Assembly: GCA_024734495.1 (NCBI GenBank)
Contig: JALMQS010000618.1
Location: forward strand, 760,607 to 824,606
DNA: 64,000 nucleotides
Direction: 5' to 3'
DNA from: Forficula auricularia
Lineage: Eukaryota; Arthropoda; Insecta; Dermaptera; Forficulidae
Shown: in pieces, positions 23,201 to 33,664 of the stretch
Numbering within the stretch: the stretch's first letter is position 1
Layout of the letters: each line of letters opens with the position of its first letter
Position numbers and translations under genes: made by a program
The notes under the pieces: model-generated
Told to the model about the DNA's origin: nothing
The model's database searches: none
Seen by the model: only the letters and a program-made list of their open reading frames with translations

Positions 23201-23379
23201 AAGAAATCCAGCAAAATAGAAGTAAAGATTGAGACAAAAGTGGTACCTGTGGTATAATCTAGAAGGACGTTTAAAAACTATGTTTGGACCACTCTGTTTA
23301 TTTAGTTTGATCAAAAACCTACTTGGTTATGGAGGTTTATCAGCGAAAATGAGATTTGTCGGTTGGTCCACTTTTCTTT

Positions 23380-23655
23380 TGAACACCTCTATTGTAATGA
23401 TGATAATTTTTAAGGAGTTAGATTTTGGTTCTAGGTGAAACATTTTAATATAATAATAAAACTTGAGCAAGATGGGGGTAGGTTTCATAAAAAAAGAAAT
23501 AAAACAAAATTGAGATTTGAATTCGATAGTTTTCTTTGACTCCTAATGATGGGCTCACCCCCAAAATATATCGAATTCAAAACTCAATTTTATTTTATTA
23601 CTTTTTGTGAAACCTACCTCGCATCTTGCTCAAGTTTTATTATTGTAATGATGAT
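23380..23655. repeat. Foldback with ~70-bp arms
   Basis: AACTTGAGCAAGAT... (about 23460-23530) is the reverse complement of about 23572-23640. ATTGTAATGATGAT occurs outside both ends (about 23391 and 23643) in the same direction, as a target duplication would. The GGTTCTAGGTGAAACAT edge recurs at 25388 and 29828. Confidence 0.6.
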
Positions 23656-24082
23656 AGTTTATAAATAAATCAAAAGCTCTACAAAGCATGAGAGTGTGTT
23701 ATATTTTTGTGGCCTCATCCCCATGGTGTCCAATATAAATTTGAGGCTTATAACTCCTGGGACTGTAGTAAATCCTATTTGAAATTATGGGATCATTTTC
23801 TAAGGGCAGAATTTCGAGAGAATTCAAACGTACGCAGGCCTGGGTAGTCGCCCACAGAGCCAATGTATAAAGACGCTTGAAGGGACGTCTTTATCATTTT
23901 AATAGGGTTTCCCTCCCGGGACTTCTCGTTCCCGATTTCCCGGGAAATCCGCAAAAATATCTTTTCCCGATTTCCTGGGATTATTTTGAAGATTTATCAT
24001 CATATAAATGAAAAATAAATATTCCAAAACTACTTGTTTTAGCGTATTGATTTCCGATACCTAAAACTATATAGAAGCAGAA

Positions 24083-24316
24083 ATGTCAGACACTAAAAAA
24101 CAAAATACAGGGGATCCAGAATATAAGACTATATTAAAAGAATTTAATTTATTTAAAGCCAGTGGAAAATTAACGAAAAATTTGAAAATGCTCTTAAATG
24201 GTCTCCTTTGCATTAAACCAACCTCAGTGGAAAGTGAAAGAGTATATTCGACTGCTATAGCCTTTTTGTCACCAAAATTAGGACACGACTCAACGACAAT
24301 TTGGTTAATGCCCTAG
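24083..24316 (+). pseudogene. hAT transposase C-terminal dimerisation segment (copy 1)
   Basis: Reads LCIKPTSVESERVYSTA followed by FLSPKLGHDS, the conserved hAT C-terminal dimerisation motif (P-T-S-V-E-S-E-R-V-F-S). About 77 residues remain of a protein usually over 500, and the catalytic domain is absent. It lies inside the hAT element bounded by TAGGGTTTC ends, so it very likely belongs to it. The frame ends with a stop where relatives continue into a short tail (the DNA downstream still reads like that tail in another frame). Not functional. Confidence 0.75.
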
Positions 24317-24358
24317 TTTGCCTCAGAACTCATTTTAAAAACTCTTTTGATAAATAAC

Positions 24359-25010
24359 TTGTTTTTGTTCTATTTATTTATTTATTGTATATATAGAATT
24401 ATAGAAAATTCAATACAAGAATTAAGTACAAATAGAAAAATAAATGTGAACAAATATAACAATAAACTATCCCCCCCCCTCCCTCCCCCCATTCGTTTGT
24501 AATAAATGAACGGAGAGACACAGAGCACCATCAATAAAATTGTATAAGCTTCTAAACTTTTGTAAGCTCAAAGGCCTCAAAATATCCCAAAAATCTTCAG
24601 AATTCTCAATAGAATCCCTTAAATAGACTTCCCTCAACGCATTGTATATCGGGCATACATTTAAAATATGAAATAAATTTTCATTTTCATATTTGTTACA
24701 AATGGAGCAGACCATCTCCGGGTTTATTTTATGTCCAGAACCATTCAACCAAAAATACAATATTTTTATATTGCCCACCCTAGCCTGGTGAAGGACTCTC
24801 ATCATCCGAATGGGAGCCCTCATTGCCAGAATTCCTCCCTGGCCATAGTCGATCAATCGATAAAGAGGGGCAAAGGAGGAATTAACCATTCTCCTGTGGT
24901 CCTCCCCGAAATAATAAGATTCTAGTTCCCATGTCAGGGTTTTTATGTTACTCCTAATTTCTTCTGGGTCCTGCCTAAACCAAATTTCTGATTTATTGTT
25001 TTTGTTCTAT
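24359..25010 (-). mobile_element. Young 5'-truncated LINE insertion with 15-bp target duplication
   Basis: TTGTTTTTGTTCTAT occurs at 24359-24373 and 24996-25010 and frames a 622-base insert. The insert's 3' end is on the left, with a TATTTATTTATTGTA-type tail (AATAAATA in element sense). The insertion splits the first hAT transposase copy, and joining the flanks restores the sequence seen in the second copy at about 25300-25330. It is therefore younger than the hAT tandem duplication. Confidence 0.85.
24467..24990 (-). CDS. LINE C-terminal open frame (zinc knuckle)
   Basis: Minus-strand frame, open from the insertion edge to a stop at 24467. It reads YYFGEDHRRMVNSSFAPLYR, then VLHQARVGNIKILYFWLNGS, then CSICNKYENENLFHILNVC (C-x2-C...H-x4-C) and ends in a low-complexity QTNGGREGGG. 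The Cys/His cluster after the RT domain is typical of APE-type LINEs of the Jockey/R1/I group. RT and endonuclease are lost by 5' truncation, so this is a partial gene without its own start. The intact frame agrees with a recent insertion. The clade is uncertain. Confidence 0.7.
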
Positions 25011-25094
25011 TAGAAATTAAATTTTTTGTTTTAATGAAAAAATAAATGAATATTTTAATTTTGCAAGGGAGAATGGTGTAGGTAAAAAATTTAA

Positions 25095-25300
25095 TTAATT
25101 TGAATGGAAAATTAACGAAAAATTTGAAAATGCTCTTAAATGGTCTCCTTTGCATTAAACCAACCTCAGTGGAAAGTGAAAGAGTATTTTCGACTGCTAT
25201 AGCCTTTTTGTCACCAAAATTAGGACACAACTCAACGACAATTCGGTTAATGGCCTAGTTTGTCTCAGAACTCATTTTAAAAACTCTTTTGATAAATAAC
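25095..25300 (+). pseudogene. hAT transposase C-terminal segment (copy 2)
   Basis: Near-identical direct repeat of about 24162-24373, again reading PTSVESERVFSTA. The boundary between copies lies near 25085, where a short AT-rich joint precedes TGGAAAATTAACG. It is a partial tandem duplication inside the element, not a second insertion, because no second set of terminal repeats is present. Confidence 0.75.
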
Positions 25301-25384
25301 TTGTTTTTTGTTCTATTATTAATTAAGTTTTTTGTTTTAATGAAAAAATAAATGAATATTTTAATTTTGCTAAGGGAGAATGTT

Positions 25385-25560
25385 GTAGGTTCTTGGTGAA
25401 ACATATTAAATAAAGTAAAGAAAATTTTTTGAAAATTTAAAATATATGAAATACTAGGTAGGTTTCACATAAATAAAAGATCAGATTCTTGTTTAGAACG
25501 ATTCTATATATATTTCGGTGTATAATTCCATCTTCAGGAGTTCACAAAGGACACTTATTA
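25385..25560 (-). repeat. Penelope-like terminal fragment
   Basis: In minus sense it has CTGAAGATGG, a gap and CACCGAAAT, the CTGAAGA/CGAAA layout seen in other Penelope-like families here. The GGTTCTTGGTGAAACAT edge matches 23433 and 29828. Confidence 0.45.
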
Positions 25561-25825
25561 TTGTAACTGTTTTTTTTTATTATTAAATTTGTATTAATTA
25601 GTAAATATTAAAACCCGGTTTTTCCCGGAAATCCTGGGAATATCTTCGAAATATTCTTGTTTCCTGGGAATTATTATTTGCCGTGAAATGAGAAACCCTA
25701 CATTTTAATATAACATACGGAGAGAGTGGAAAAAGAGAAGTCGAGAAATTGCCTGTCTGCAGGCGTCTTCTCTGATCCGAAGCTCTGCTATGGAAAAGTT
25801 CCTCGGCGTGTGTCGGAATCTTCAA

Positions 25826-26238
25826 TGAAAAAAAAATAAAACCGGCTTCAAAAAAATTAAATGCAACAAATAAAATAATAATAACTTAAAAATTAAATAA
25901 AATACACTAAAAGTTATAAAATAATTATTTAATTTATTACAACTAAACGATGAAATTTAACATGAAATTACTTTTTGAAGTCGGAACCAAACAAACTATA
26001 CCTATAAGCGAGCGTACCCGCCAAACTTACTAAGTAAGATCCGTCGAGTTCGATTCATAAAATGTATATGTTTGGCACCGACTTGAAAAAGTAATTTCAT
26101 GTTAATATTTCGTCTTTTAGTTGTAACTAAATAAGATAATTACTTTATAACTTTTAGTGTATTTTATTTAATTTTTAAGTTATTATTATTTTATTTGTTG
26201 CATTTAATTTTTTTGAAGTTGGTTTTATTTTTTCTTTT
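25826..26238. repeat. Foldback element with GAAGTCGG arms (copy 2)
   Basis: Arms at about 25840-25985 and 26078-26230 are reverse complements. They match the elements at 16196 and 28652. The centre contains GAGCGTACCCGCCAAAC. Confidence 0.7.
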
Positions 26239-26301
26239 ATAAAAATTATTTTTATTTTTCTCTTTTTAGTGATGTTATTAATAGAGACTTAATATAATAC
26301 C

Positions 26302-26556
26302 TTGCATGCATCTCGTAAGAGAAAGCGTCGGGAGAATGAATCAGAAAATGATAAATTTTTTATTAAACCAATTATTTTACTGCTTAGGGATATCTTGGAG
26401 GGGGAGGTGGGAAAGAAAAGGGGAAGGGGAAGACCCAGATTAGAATATTTCAACCAAATAATTGGGGATATGGGATGCCAGACATTTAGAGAGGTCAAAC
26501 AGCTGGCGGGGGACAGAGTCGAGTGGAGACGGATTGTTGCATCAAACCAGTCTTAG
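26302..26556 (+). pseudogene. RTE/BovB-like LINE C-terminal remnant
   Basis: An 84-codon frame reads KRGRGRPRLEYFNQIIGDMG...REVKQLAGDRVEWRRIVASN. The K-R-G-R-G-R-P-R followed by a helical segment and D-R-x-x-W-R is the usual C-terminus of RTE-type LINE proteins, after the RT domain. The frame's upstream part is not RT-like, so the copy is truncated or rearranged. A relative on the other strand is at 57239-57426. It sits between two arms of unrelated repeats and has no visible target duplication. Confidence 0.65.
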
Positions 26557-26929
26557 GACTGTATACTCGATGATGATGAATTATTTTACATTAATTAATG
26601 TATACATTGTATTTTTTTGCTTCGATTCCGGAGATTACTTCTCCACCATCAAGTGTCCTTATTCATCTTTAGTCCTTGTTTTTAATAAGAGGAAAAATCT
26701 AATTAGATAAAAAAAACTCTTTTCCGATAATTATTTCAATTCCATTATTCCCCAATCAAGTTGATTGGTTATCCCTCTTTCCCGCCCCATCAGAAAATGA
26801 TAATAAAATTCAATCCATAAATATAGAAATTCTCTCGAAACGTTTGCGGGTTTTAAATGAATGTTTTAAGTTTTTTTTTTATAAAAGATTTTATTTATTA
26901 TAATTTCGATTATTTGGTCATAAGAATTG

Positions 26930-27250
26930 GAGACTTACGTTATTTCATCATTGATCATATCTTCAGAACTTGACCAAATTAATATGGTACCACCCCTAAG
27001 GTACTCTCTTTCCAATACAAAAAGAATCATTAAAATCGGTTCATAAACAAAGAAGTTATGCCTGCACACACATATCAATACCAATAAAAAAACGGGACCA
27101 ATCGGATGCTAGACTGAACCGAATGCAAAAAAATCATCGAAATCGGTTCACGATTGGCGGAGATATGAGGTAACATAGACACAAAAAAAATCAAAAAAAA
27201 AAATCAGTCGAATAGAAAACCTCCTCTTTTTTTGAAGTCAGTTAAAAATA
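26930..27250 (-). repeat. Widespread AACCGACTT-type repeat, reverse orientation
   Basis: Ends with TTTGAAGTCAGTTAAA and carries blocks such as CGAAATCGGTTCACGATTGG. Further copies lie at 29060-29335, 33020-33325 and (forward) 15517-15690. Non-coding. Confidence 0.6.
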
Positions 27251-27660
27251 TATCTTACTTTATTATTAATCCCATAAAATTTTTTTCAATTTATTAATTA
27301 AATTTAATTCTTTTTGTTTAAGCATTTTATATTAATATATTATAATCAGCCTATAAATAATAATGGCCAAAATATAAATCTTTTATAAAAAAACAATCTA
27401 GAACACGTTTATTTAAAAGCCAAACTTTTGGGGAGAATTTCTCCCTTTTTTAATGGTCAATTTTTTAAAAAAAAGTTGCTTTCTCTAAAATAATTTAAAT
27501 AAATAATAAAAAAACGGTTTCAAATTAAATTTTTCTAAATTAAAAAACAATTTTGCTATTAAGAAAATGTATCCATATCGCAATAGATTTGAAATAGCTA
27601 ATAAGGAAAGAAATATTTATTTGGGGATATATTTAAACATTCTAAAAAAATGGAGATCCG
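27251..27660. other. AT-rich spacer
   Basis: Nothing recognised. Confidence 0.5.
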
Positions 27661-27665
27661 CTTAC

Positions 27666-27731
27666 CTGAAGAGCTCTTCCCGGGCGGTCTGCTGCTGGAC
27701 TGAAAGCCTCTTCTAGGCACGCGTCTCTCCG
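27666..27731 (-). CDS. Candidate short internal exon (66 nt)
   Basis: Minus strand: GAGCTTTCTTCCAG (acceptor) precedes 66 bases that end CTTCAG and are followed by GTAAGC, an excellent splice donor. The block is distinctly GC-rich inside AT-rich DNA. 66 is a multiple of three. Two frames are open; one reads RRDACLEEAFSPAADRP and another ERRVPRRGFQSSSRPPGKSS, so the true phase is unknown. No neighbouring exon is visible within several kilobases and no protein family was recognised. It could be a host gene exon with long introns or an exapted repeat. Evidence is limited to splice-site quality and composition. Confidence 0.35.
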
Positions 27732-27739
27732 CTGGAAGA

Positions 27740-28070
27740 AAGCTCATTCGATCGTATAATTCCAGACGAGACAACCAAAAATATTCTATTATACTCACAA
27801 TAAGAGATAAATTCATAAAAAGAAATCTTTACTGTTTCTTCTTTTTCCGTGAAAATGATAAAATTATATATAAAATATGTGAAGCCGAATAAATGAAGTA
27901 TTTAATAGATATCTTTATCAAGAGACTTATTTATTTTGATTTATTGAATTCGGGAACTATTTTTATAATCACTATAATTATTAATTATATAAATTTTACT
28001 AATAATTTTTTTAAGTAAACCTGTAATTACTAACTAGGTACAATGACATTTCAAACTTATTAAAACATAA
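27740..28070. other. AT-rich spacer
   Basis: No gene or paired repeat recognised. Confidence 0.5.
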
Positions 28071-28074
28071 TTGG

Positions 28075-28290
28075 TAGAGATTGTGGTGTTGGTGCAAGGT
28101 GAAACATCTTTAATAAAGATACGAGTAAATAAATATTATATTGAATATTGATTCACTATGAGTTAGGGATTCATGGTCACTTGTTTCACATTAAAATTAA
28201 AAGATTTTTTTTAATTTTAATGTGAAACAAATTGTTAAATCATAGTAAATCAATATTAAATATATATTTATTTACTCGTATCTTTACTTA
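28075..28290. repeat. Foldback element (GGTGAAACATC type)
   Basis: Starts with GTAGAGATTGTGGTGTTGG, as at 5674. Arms with ATACGAGTAAATAAATAT and its complement bracket an inner palindrome, TTAATTTTAATGTGAAAC, at about 28215. Confidence 0.6.
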
Positions 28291-28651
28291 TTAAAACTTT
28301 TAACGTAAAGAATTTATAAAATAAATCAGATCATGAATTGAAATATATCAATACCTATTTCGCTAAATCACCAACCAAAAACCTATAATTATTTTTTATG
28401 CATAAGTATATTTTATATATTCGAAAACATTTATTTAGTACGCTCGGGATCGTAGCTCATTAAGATTCAAAGAATTGAAAATTTTTAATTTTATAATTTA
28501 TTCATGTTTACTAATGTTTGAAACAAGAGGAAAATCTTTTTTCAAACATTTTTTCTTTCGTGAATTTCAATACAAATGATAACTCAAGAACGGAAGGTCA
28601 TAAGAAATTTGTTCTGGAGCAAAAATGTATGTATTTTCATTGTAATAATTT

Positions 28652-29010
28652 TTAAGAAAAAAATAAAACCGACTTCAAAAAAATTAAATGCAACAAATAA
28701 AATACAATAAAAGGCATAAAATAATTATTATCTTATTTAGTTACAACTAAACGACGAAATATTAATAACATGAAATTACTTTTGAAGTCGGTGCCAAACA
28801 AACTATGCCTATAGCTTGAGCGTACCCGCCAAACATACTCAGTTAGATCCGTCGAGTGCGATTCATAAAAGATATATGTTTGGCACCGACTTAAAAAACA
28901 ATTTCATGTTATATCATTTATTGCTAACTATAATATAATAATTATTTTATATCTTTTAGTGTATTTCATTTCTTGCATTTAATTTTTTTGAAGTCGGTTT
29001 TATTTTTCTT
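28652..29010. repeat. Foldback element with GAAGTCGG arms (copy 3)
   Basis: Same family as 16196 and 25826. Its right arm overlaps the start of the large duplicated block at 28977. Confidence 0.65.
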
Positions 29011-29656
29011 AAAAATTATTTTATTTTCTCTTTTTTATTGATGTTATAATAGTGATTATATCATCAGAACTTGGTAATTAATATGGCACCATTCCTAAGA
29101 TACCCCCTTTCCAATAAAAAAGAATCCATCGAAATCGGTTCATAAACAAAGAAGTTAGGCCTGAACACACACATCAAAGTCAATACCAATAAAAACGGGA
29201 CCAATCGGATGCTAGACTGAACCCAATGCAAAAAATAATCGAAATCGGTTCACAATTGGCGGAGATATGAGTTAACATAGACACAAAAAATCAGTCGAAT
29301 AGAAAACCTCCTTCTTTTTTGAAGTCGGTTAAAAGAAATTATGCTCGCTAGCTTTAGAACTCTAGGGTGAAAATGAGAGAAAAAAATAGAAACGTTATAT
29401 AGGAAGATCTAGAATGAACTAAAATTCAGCATAACTCTTTGTGTAAATAAGCTTGAGGTTAAGTTTCTCTTTTATACCTCAAATTAATCAATGATAAAAA
29501 ATTGCTAAATCATCAAAATTTGCTGAAAGTGCAGCAGTATTTTTAAATTATAAGTATTTATTATTTATTATCTATGCATCTATGCATGCGAAAAATAGGG
29601 ATTGTGGAAAGGTTTATCATTTCAAAAATTTGTTAAAGGACTATGAAGTTCTACAC

Positions 29657-30513
29657 CAGGGCTGTCCAATCCATGGCCTAGCCTAAATAAAAAAATTATA
29701 TTATGGCCTAGGACTGCATTGAATGCGGCCAAACTTAAAATTATAAACTTCCTTGAAACATTAAGATTTTTACCTACATAGTTATTTACTGGAAAACATA
29801 AATGATACAATAGTTTTTAAGGAATTTGGTGTTGGTACTTGGTGAAACATTTTTATCAATAATTTTATAAATGATACAATCTGACATTTTTTTTTCTAAA
29901 ATAAGAACAAATTGAAAAATCATGCGAAAAAGTTTTCGAAGAATTAATGTGAAAAAATATATTAAGATTTCTGAAAAAATAATCGCAATTATCCATATTT
30001 TGACTCCATTGATGCAGAAAGAAAAATTTAATTATGTCTATTAAAATTTATAAAAATTGTCTAATCGAAACAAATACTCCTAGCTTCACAATACTTATTC
30101 ACTTATTGGTAATATGAATTTATATATAGGTACCTACGTAAAGCTATTTTCAAGAATAAAATTCACTAAAGCAAAGTTATAAGATCAAGTATCAGGTAAA
30201 AAAATAATAAAGTTTCGAATATTTAAAAGCTATTCTTCATCTCATATTTACATTTTCTAAAATATGTATTATTTCAATAATTAAAACTTTTGAAGTAATA
30301 AACTATTTAAAAACAAAATTCTGAAGGAAAAGAAAACAAAGATTATTGTGCTATGACATTTTTTGCTTCTTTGTCATGGTGGATTACATTATTCTACATT
30401 ATTAACTATCTTTTTGAATTGAAATATCAATAGAATTAGTATATTTTATATGCGGTCCGAGGCATTTGATTGTTTTCAAAAGCGGCCCGTGAAAGCCAAG
30501 GTTGAACACCTTG
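29657..30513. mobile_element. hAT-like element (CAGGGCTGTCC type), copy 1
   Basis: Left end CAGGGCTGTCCAATCC; right end about 30475-30513 with GCGGCCCGTGAAAGCC and GGTTGAACACCTTG. The two ends are recognisable as diverged inverted repeats of a common hAT type. No transposase and no clear 8-bp duplication. An inner fragment (about 29822-29880) carries the GGTGAAACAT edge, apparently inserted. Confidence 0.6.
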
Positions 30514-30896
30514 TTTTTAAACCTAAGTAGATAGATTTCTCTGCTTAGAGTTTTCATTCAACAGACGTGGCGTGACGTCTCACTCACTAGGTACTAAAAG
30601 CATTGTATTTAAACAATATTCTTTCTATATATATGCAAAAGATATGTATTTTATTTTATTTTTAATGACATTATAAATGTTTGAGTTTGAGATTTATTTT
30701 CAAAGCTCGATAACAAATAGTAATAATGAGCAGCATGATCCCTGTCCACCAAAGCAGCTAATAAAAATACATATATATCACACAATATATACATATATAT
30801 GTACTTATATTGAACAATTTTATTTTGCATTTTTGTTTCCTATAAGTGAGACAGAATAAATGTAGAAAAATCACTCAACAACAACTGAGTCCTGTC

Positions 30897-30899
<3 letters not shown>

Positions 30900-30933
<34 letters not shown>
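30900..30933. repeat. (TA)n microsatellite
   Basis: Seventeen or so TA units at the point where copy 1 of the block lacks sequence present in copy 2, including the expected Helitron 5' end. Confidence 0.9.
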
Positions 30934-30937
<4 letters not shown>

Positions 30938-31294
30938 CGGGTTCTCGAAAACGGCTCTAACAATTTGGATGAAATTCACTGGGTAGGAGGGTTTTGTGTT
31001 GAACATTCGATCTGTACGGTCTCATCTTCGGCTAAGTTGTTTTTGGTGGGTTTTGTTAATTGAAATAATTATTCACAGGTGGTTGCTCGATAAAAATGTT
31101 TATTTACATTTTTATTAAATTTCTTTTAATAAAAAATTGTTCTCTTAATTTTATATCCCAAAAATAAGATTATTCCAATTATTCATTCATTTATTAGTTG
31201 AATAAAAGATTTCACTGTCGATGGTAACAGAATTGTTTTTATTTTAGGTTAAAGTAAAAAAAGACTCTCTCATTTTATTTATATTCATTCATTG

Positions 31295-31812
31295 TTGCGT
31301 TTGGACCCTTGGGATCACGCAAAGCTTGATGTCTCTTTCTGGTTGGACCTTCCACGCCTCTATCTTTTTCGGGACTTGTTATCGAGTTCCATGGTCAGGC
31401 TCTGTAATTTTCCTGGCCGGATGAGTATGTTGATGTTAAAGGTGCCCAGATATGTATGGATTTTTGGCGTTATTCTTCCATTGTTTCTTCCTTGATTTCG
31501 TGATGGTCCGGGTCCCCCAGAATCTGAATGCCCGGTTGCCACTCGAGGGTGGGTGGATTGGTTACCACCTGGGGTAATCTTGTTTTGCCTCTCACGATTC
31601 ATGGTTGCTTGTTACGAAATATTGTCTTGCGCATGCGCGAGGTTTTGTAGAACCAGAGATTGTCAGTTTCTGGAGCCGAGAGGCCGGTTTTTATTATTTT
31701 CAAATAAATTCACTTTGCTTCTTGCTGGGATCGAACTGATGAAGTCTGGTTGATGTTCTCCTAATCGGATTAGAAAAGTTGGTGATTTAACCGATTGCGC
31801 TACCGACCCCTC
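31295..31812 (-). mobile_element. Composite retroposon with tRNA-like head, copy 1
   Basis: Minus sense from about 31812: a tRNA-like head with GGTCGGTAGCGCAATCGG (A box) and AGTTCGATCCC (B box), a linker, an ATG at 31602 opening an 80-codon frame, then a LINE-like tail ending AACAATGAATGAATATAAA. In copy 2 the same unit has a clean target duplication, which defines its ends. See the separate CDS entry. Confidence 0.65.
31360..31602 (-). CDS. 80-codon frame resembling the start of a LINE endonuclease ORF
   Basis: Begins MNRERQNKITPGGNQ, with a Gly/Ser/Pro-rich stretch, then YLGTFNINILIRPGKLQSLT, and stops soon after. The pattern ‘LGTxNxxTLxxPGKLxxLxxEL’ is the usual opening of the APE-type endonuclease of RTE-like LINE proteins, where the Asn is part of the active site. 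Here everything beyond that first strand is missing, so no enzyme is made. The ATG lies about 90 bases downstream of the tRNA-like head's B box. In copy 2 an extra base in an A-run breaks the frame. I read it as a LINE 5' ORF piece captured in a SINE-like unit. Expression is unproven. Confidence 0.55.
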   Translation of the reverse strand: MNRERQNKITPGGNQSTHPRVATGHSDSGGPGPSRNQGRNNGRITPKIHTYLGTFNINILIRPGKLQSLTMELDNKSRKR

Positions 31813-32019
31813 CATTACAATTATTAATATATATTAAAAAATTGGGCAATTTAATTGATTAAAAATCGAGTTTTAAATCCAACAAATATTAATTTGACAA
31901 TTTAATTGATGAACTCAAAAATTGTTATTTAATTAAAAAAAAAAAATTATACCGTATTTATTTATATACCTATATACACATAATCTGTGGACCACTGAAG
32001 GCTAAATGCAAAACTGGGT

Positions 32020-32180
32020 GCGTGGGCGTGGCTGGGGGCAGGGGTGGGGTGCAGTGGTGGGAGGGTCCGGGGTAGGTACGTGGTTTCGGTGGCGGAGTGG
32101 GGGGGGTGTAGGTGTGGGGTGGGGTGAGAGGGTGCAGGAGGTGGGGGGTGAAGTGATCAGGTCCGTGGGCAAGGGGGGGG
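32020..32180 (+). repeat. G-rich tract in Helitron, copy 1
   Basis: Dense G-runs (many GGG and GGGG, up to seven G) on the plus strand, suited to G-quadruplex formation. Counterparts lie at 35905-36068 and 56905-56995, at the same place in each Helitron, upstream of the 3' hairpin. Confidence 0.8.
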
Positions 32181-32574
32181 ACTTTCGAGGATTAATTGAA
32201 GCAAAAATTTACCGAGTATCGCTCGGTGGCCGGGTACTAAATAAATAAGTGGACACCAGCAGTTTTAAAAAAGAAATTTTAAGAAGAACTATATTTCAAA
32301 CAAATATCAAATTGAATTAAGTATTAGAAAAGTTGGTGATTTAACCGATTGCGCTACCGACCCCTCCATTGCAATTATTAATATATATTAAAAATTGGGC
32401 AATTTAATTGATTAAAAATCGAGTTTTAAATCCAACAAATTATAAAAAATACTTTTATTAAATCATCATTTATTAGAGGTATTCTATTTCCGCTTTTGCA
32501 AGATGAATTAGCATATTTTTAATTTAAAGGAAAACTTTATTTTATCCTTTTTAAAGTATTATGAATTAACAAAG

Positions 32575-32942
32575 NNNNNNNNNNNNNNNNNNNNNNNNNN
32601 NNNNNNNNNNNNNNNNNNNNNNNNNNNNNNNNNNNNNNNNNNNNNNNNNNNNNNNNNNNNNNNNNNNNNNNNNNNNNNNNNNNNNNNNNNNNNNNNNNNN
32701 NNNNNNNNNNNNNNNNNNNNNNNNNNNNNNNNNNNNNNNNNNNNNNNNNNNNNNNNNNNNNNNNNNNNNNNNNNNNNNNNNNNNNNNNNNNNNNNNNNNN
32801 NNNNNNNNNNNNNNNNNNNNNNNNNNNNNNNNNNNNNNNNNNNNNNNNNNNNNNNNNNNNNNNNNNNNNNNNNNNNNNNNNNNNNNNNNNNNNNNNNNNN
32901 NNNNNNNNNNNNNNNNNNNNNNNNNNNNNNNNNNNNNNNNNN
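32575..32942. other. Assembly gap (368 N)
   Basis: Unknown bases between the two copies of the large block. See the duplication entries for why it probably marks two unmerged contig ends. Confidence 0.99.
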
Positions 32943-33664
32943 ATTTAATTTTTTTGAAGTCGGTTTTATTTTTTTCTTAAAAATTATTTTTATTTTTCTC
33001 TTTTTATTGATGTTATAATAGTGATTATATCATCAGAACTTGACCAAATTAATATGGCACCATTCCTAAGATACCCCCTTTCCAATAAAAAAAGAATCAT
33101 CGAAATCGGTTCATAAACAAAGAAGTTAGGCCTGAACACACATATCAAAAAAGATCCAATACCAATAAAAAAACGGGACCAATCGGATGCTAGACTGAAC
33201 CCAATGCAAAAAAATAATCGAAATCGGTTCACAACTGGCGGAGATATGAGATAACATAGACACAAAAAAAATCAAAAAAAAATCAGTCGAATAGAAAACC
33301 TCCTCCTTTTTTGAAGTCGGTTAAAAAGAAATTATGCTCGCTAGCTTTAAAACTCTAGGGTGAAAATGAGAAAAAATAGAAACGTTATATAGGAAGATCT
33401 AGAATGAACTAAAATTCAGCATAACTCTTTGTGTAAAAAAGCTTGAGGTTAAGTTTCTCTTTTATACCTCAAATTAATCAATGATAAAAAATTGCTAAAT
33501 CATCAAAATTTGCTGAAAGTGCAGCGAGTATTTTTAAATTATAAGTATTTATTATTTATTATCTATGCATCTATGCATGCGAAAAATAGGGATAGTGGAA
33601 AGGTTTATCAGTTCAAAAATTTATCAGTTCAAAAATTTATTTAAAGGTATATGAAGTTCTACAC

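Larger units (their letters stand above)
23895..25708. mobile_element. hAT element with perfect 8-bp target duplication, tandem transposase remnant and nested LINE
   Basis: The element spans 23903-25700. The ends TAGGGTTTC and GAAACCCTA are inverted, followed inward by CCCGGGA-type blocks on both sides. CATTTTAA flanks it at 23895-23902 and 25701-25708. Inside are two direct copies of a transposase C-terminal segment (about 24162-24373 and 25095-25300), with a LINE inserted in the first, and a Penelope-like fragment (25385-25560). The transposase identity and the 8-bp duplication agree. Confidence 0.85.
30934..32240 (+). mobile_element. Helitron-like element, copy 1 (5' end missing)
   Basis: Shares GGTCGGGTTCTCGAAAACGG and following blocks with 34886 and 56328. 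The 3' end has a perfect hairpin, ACCGAGC ATC GCTCGGT (32211-32227), then about 10 bases and CTAA at 32237-32240, fitting the Helitron CTRR terminus. No Rep/helicase coding. A composite retroposon sits inside it. Confidence 0.65.
28977..32574. repeat. Large duplicated block, copy 1 (left of gap)
   Basis: About 3.6 kb, near-identical in order and content to 32943-36348, with scattered SNPs and indels. Its last bases (GAATTAACAAAG at 32563-32574) match 36337-36348 and run straight into the N gap. Differences include an extra ~115-bp piece at about 32324-32438, itself a copy of 31764-31880. Copy 1 also lacks about 60 bases upstream of its TA-repeat, and has about 95 extra bases at 31190-31290. 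It contains a repeat of the 26930 type (29060-29335), a hAT-like element, a Helitron and a composite retroposon. Confidence 0.9.

Noticed and set aside
23840..25830. Host exon split by the hAT insertion
   Set aside because: Joining the flanks gives short open frames in minus sense, but the frames conflict with one another and no splice sites support one.
31360..31602. Independent host microprotein
   Set aside because: The frame's C-terminal half matches the opening of LINE endonuclease ORFs and lies inside a retroposon.
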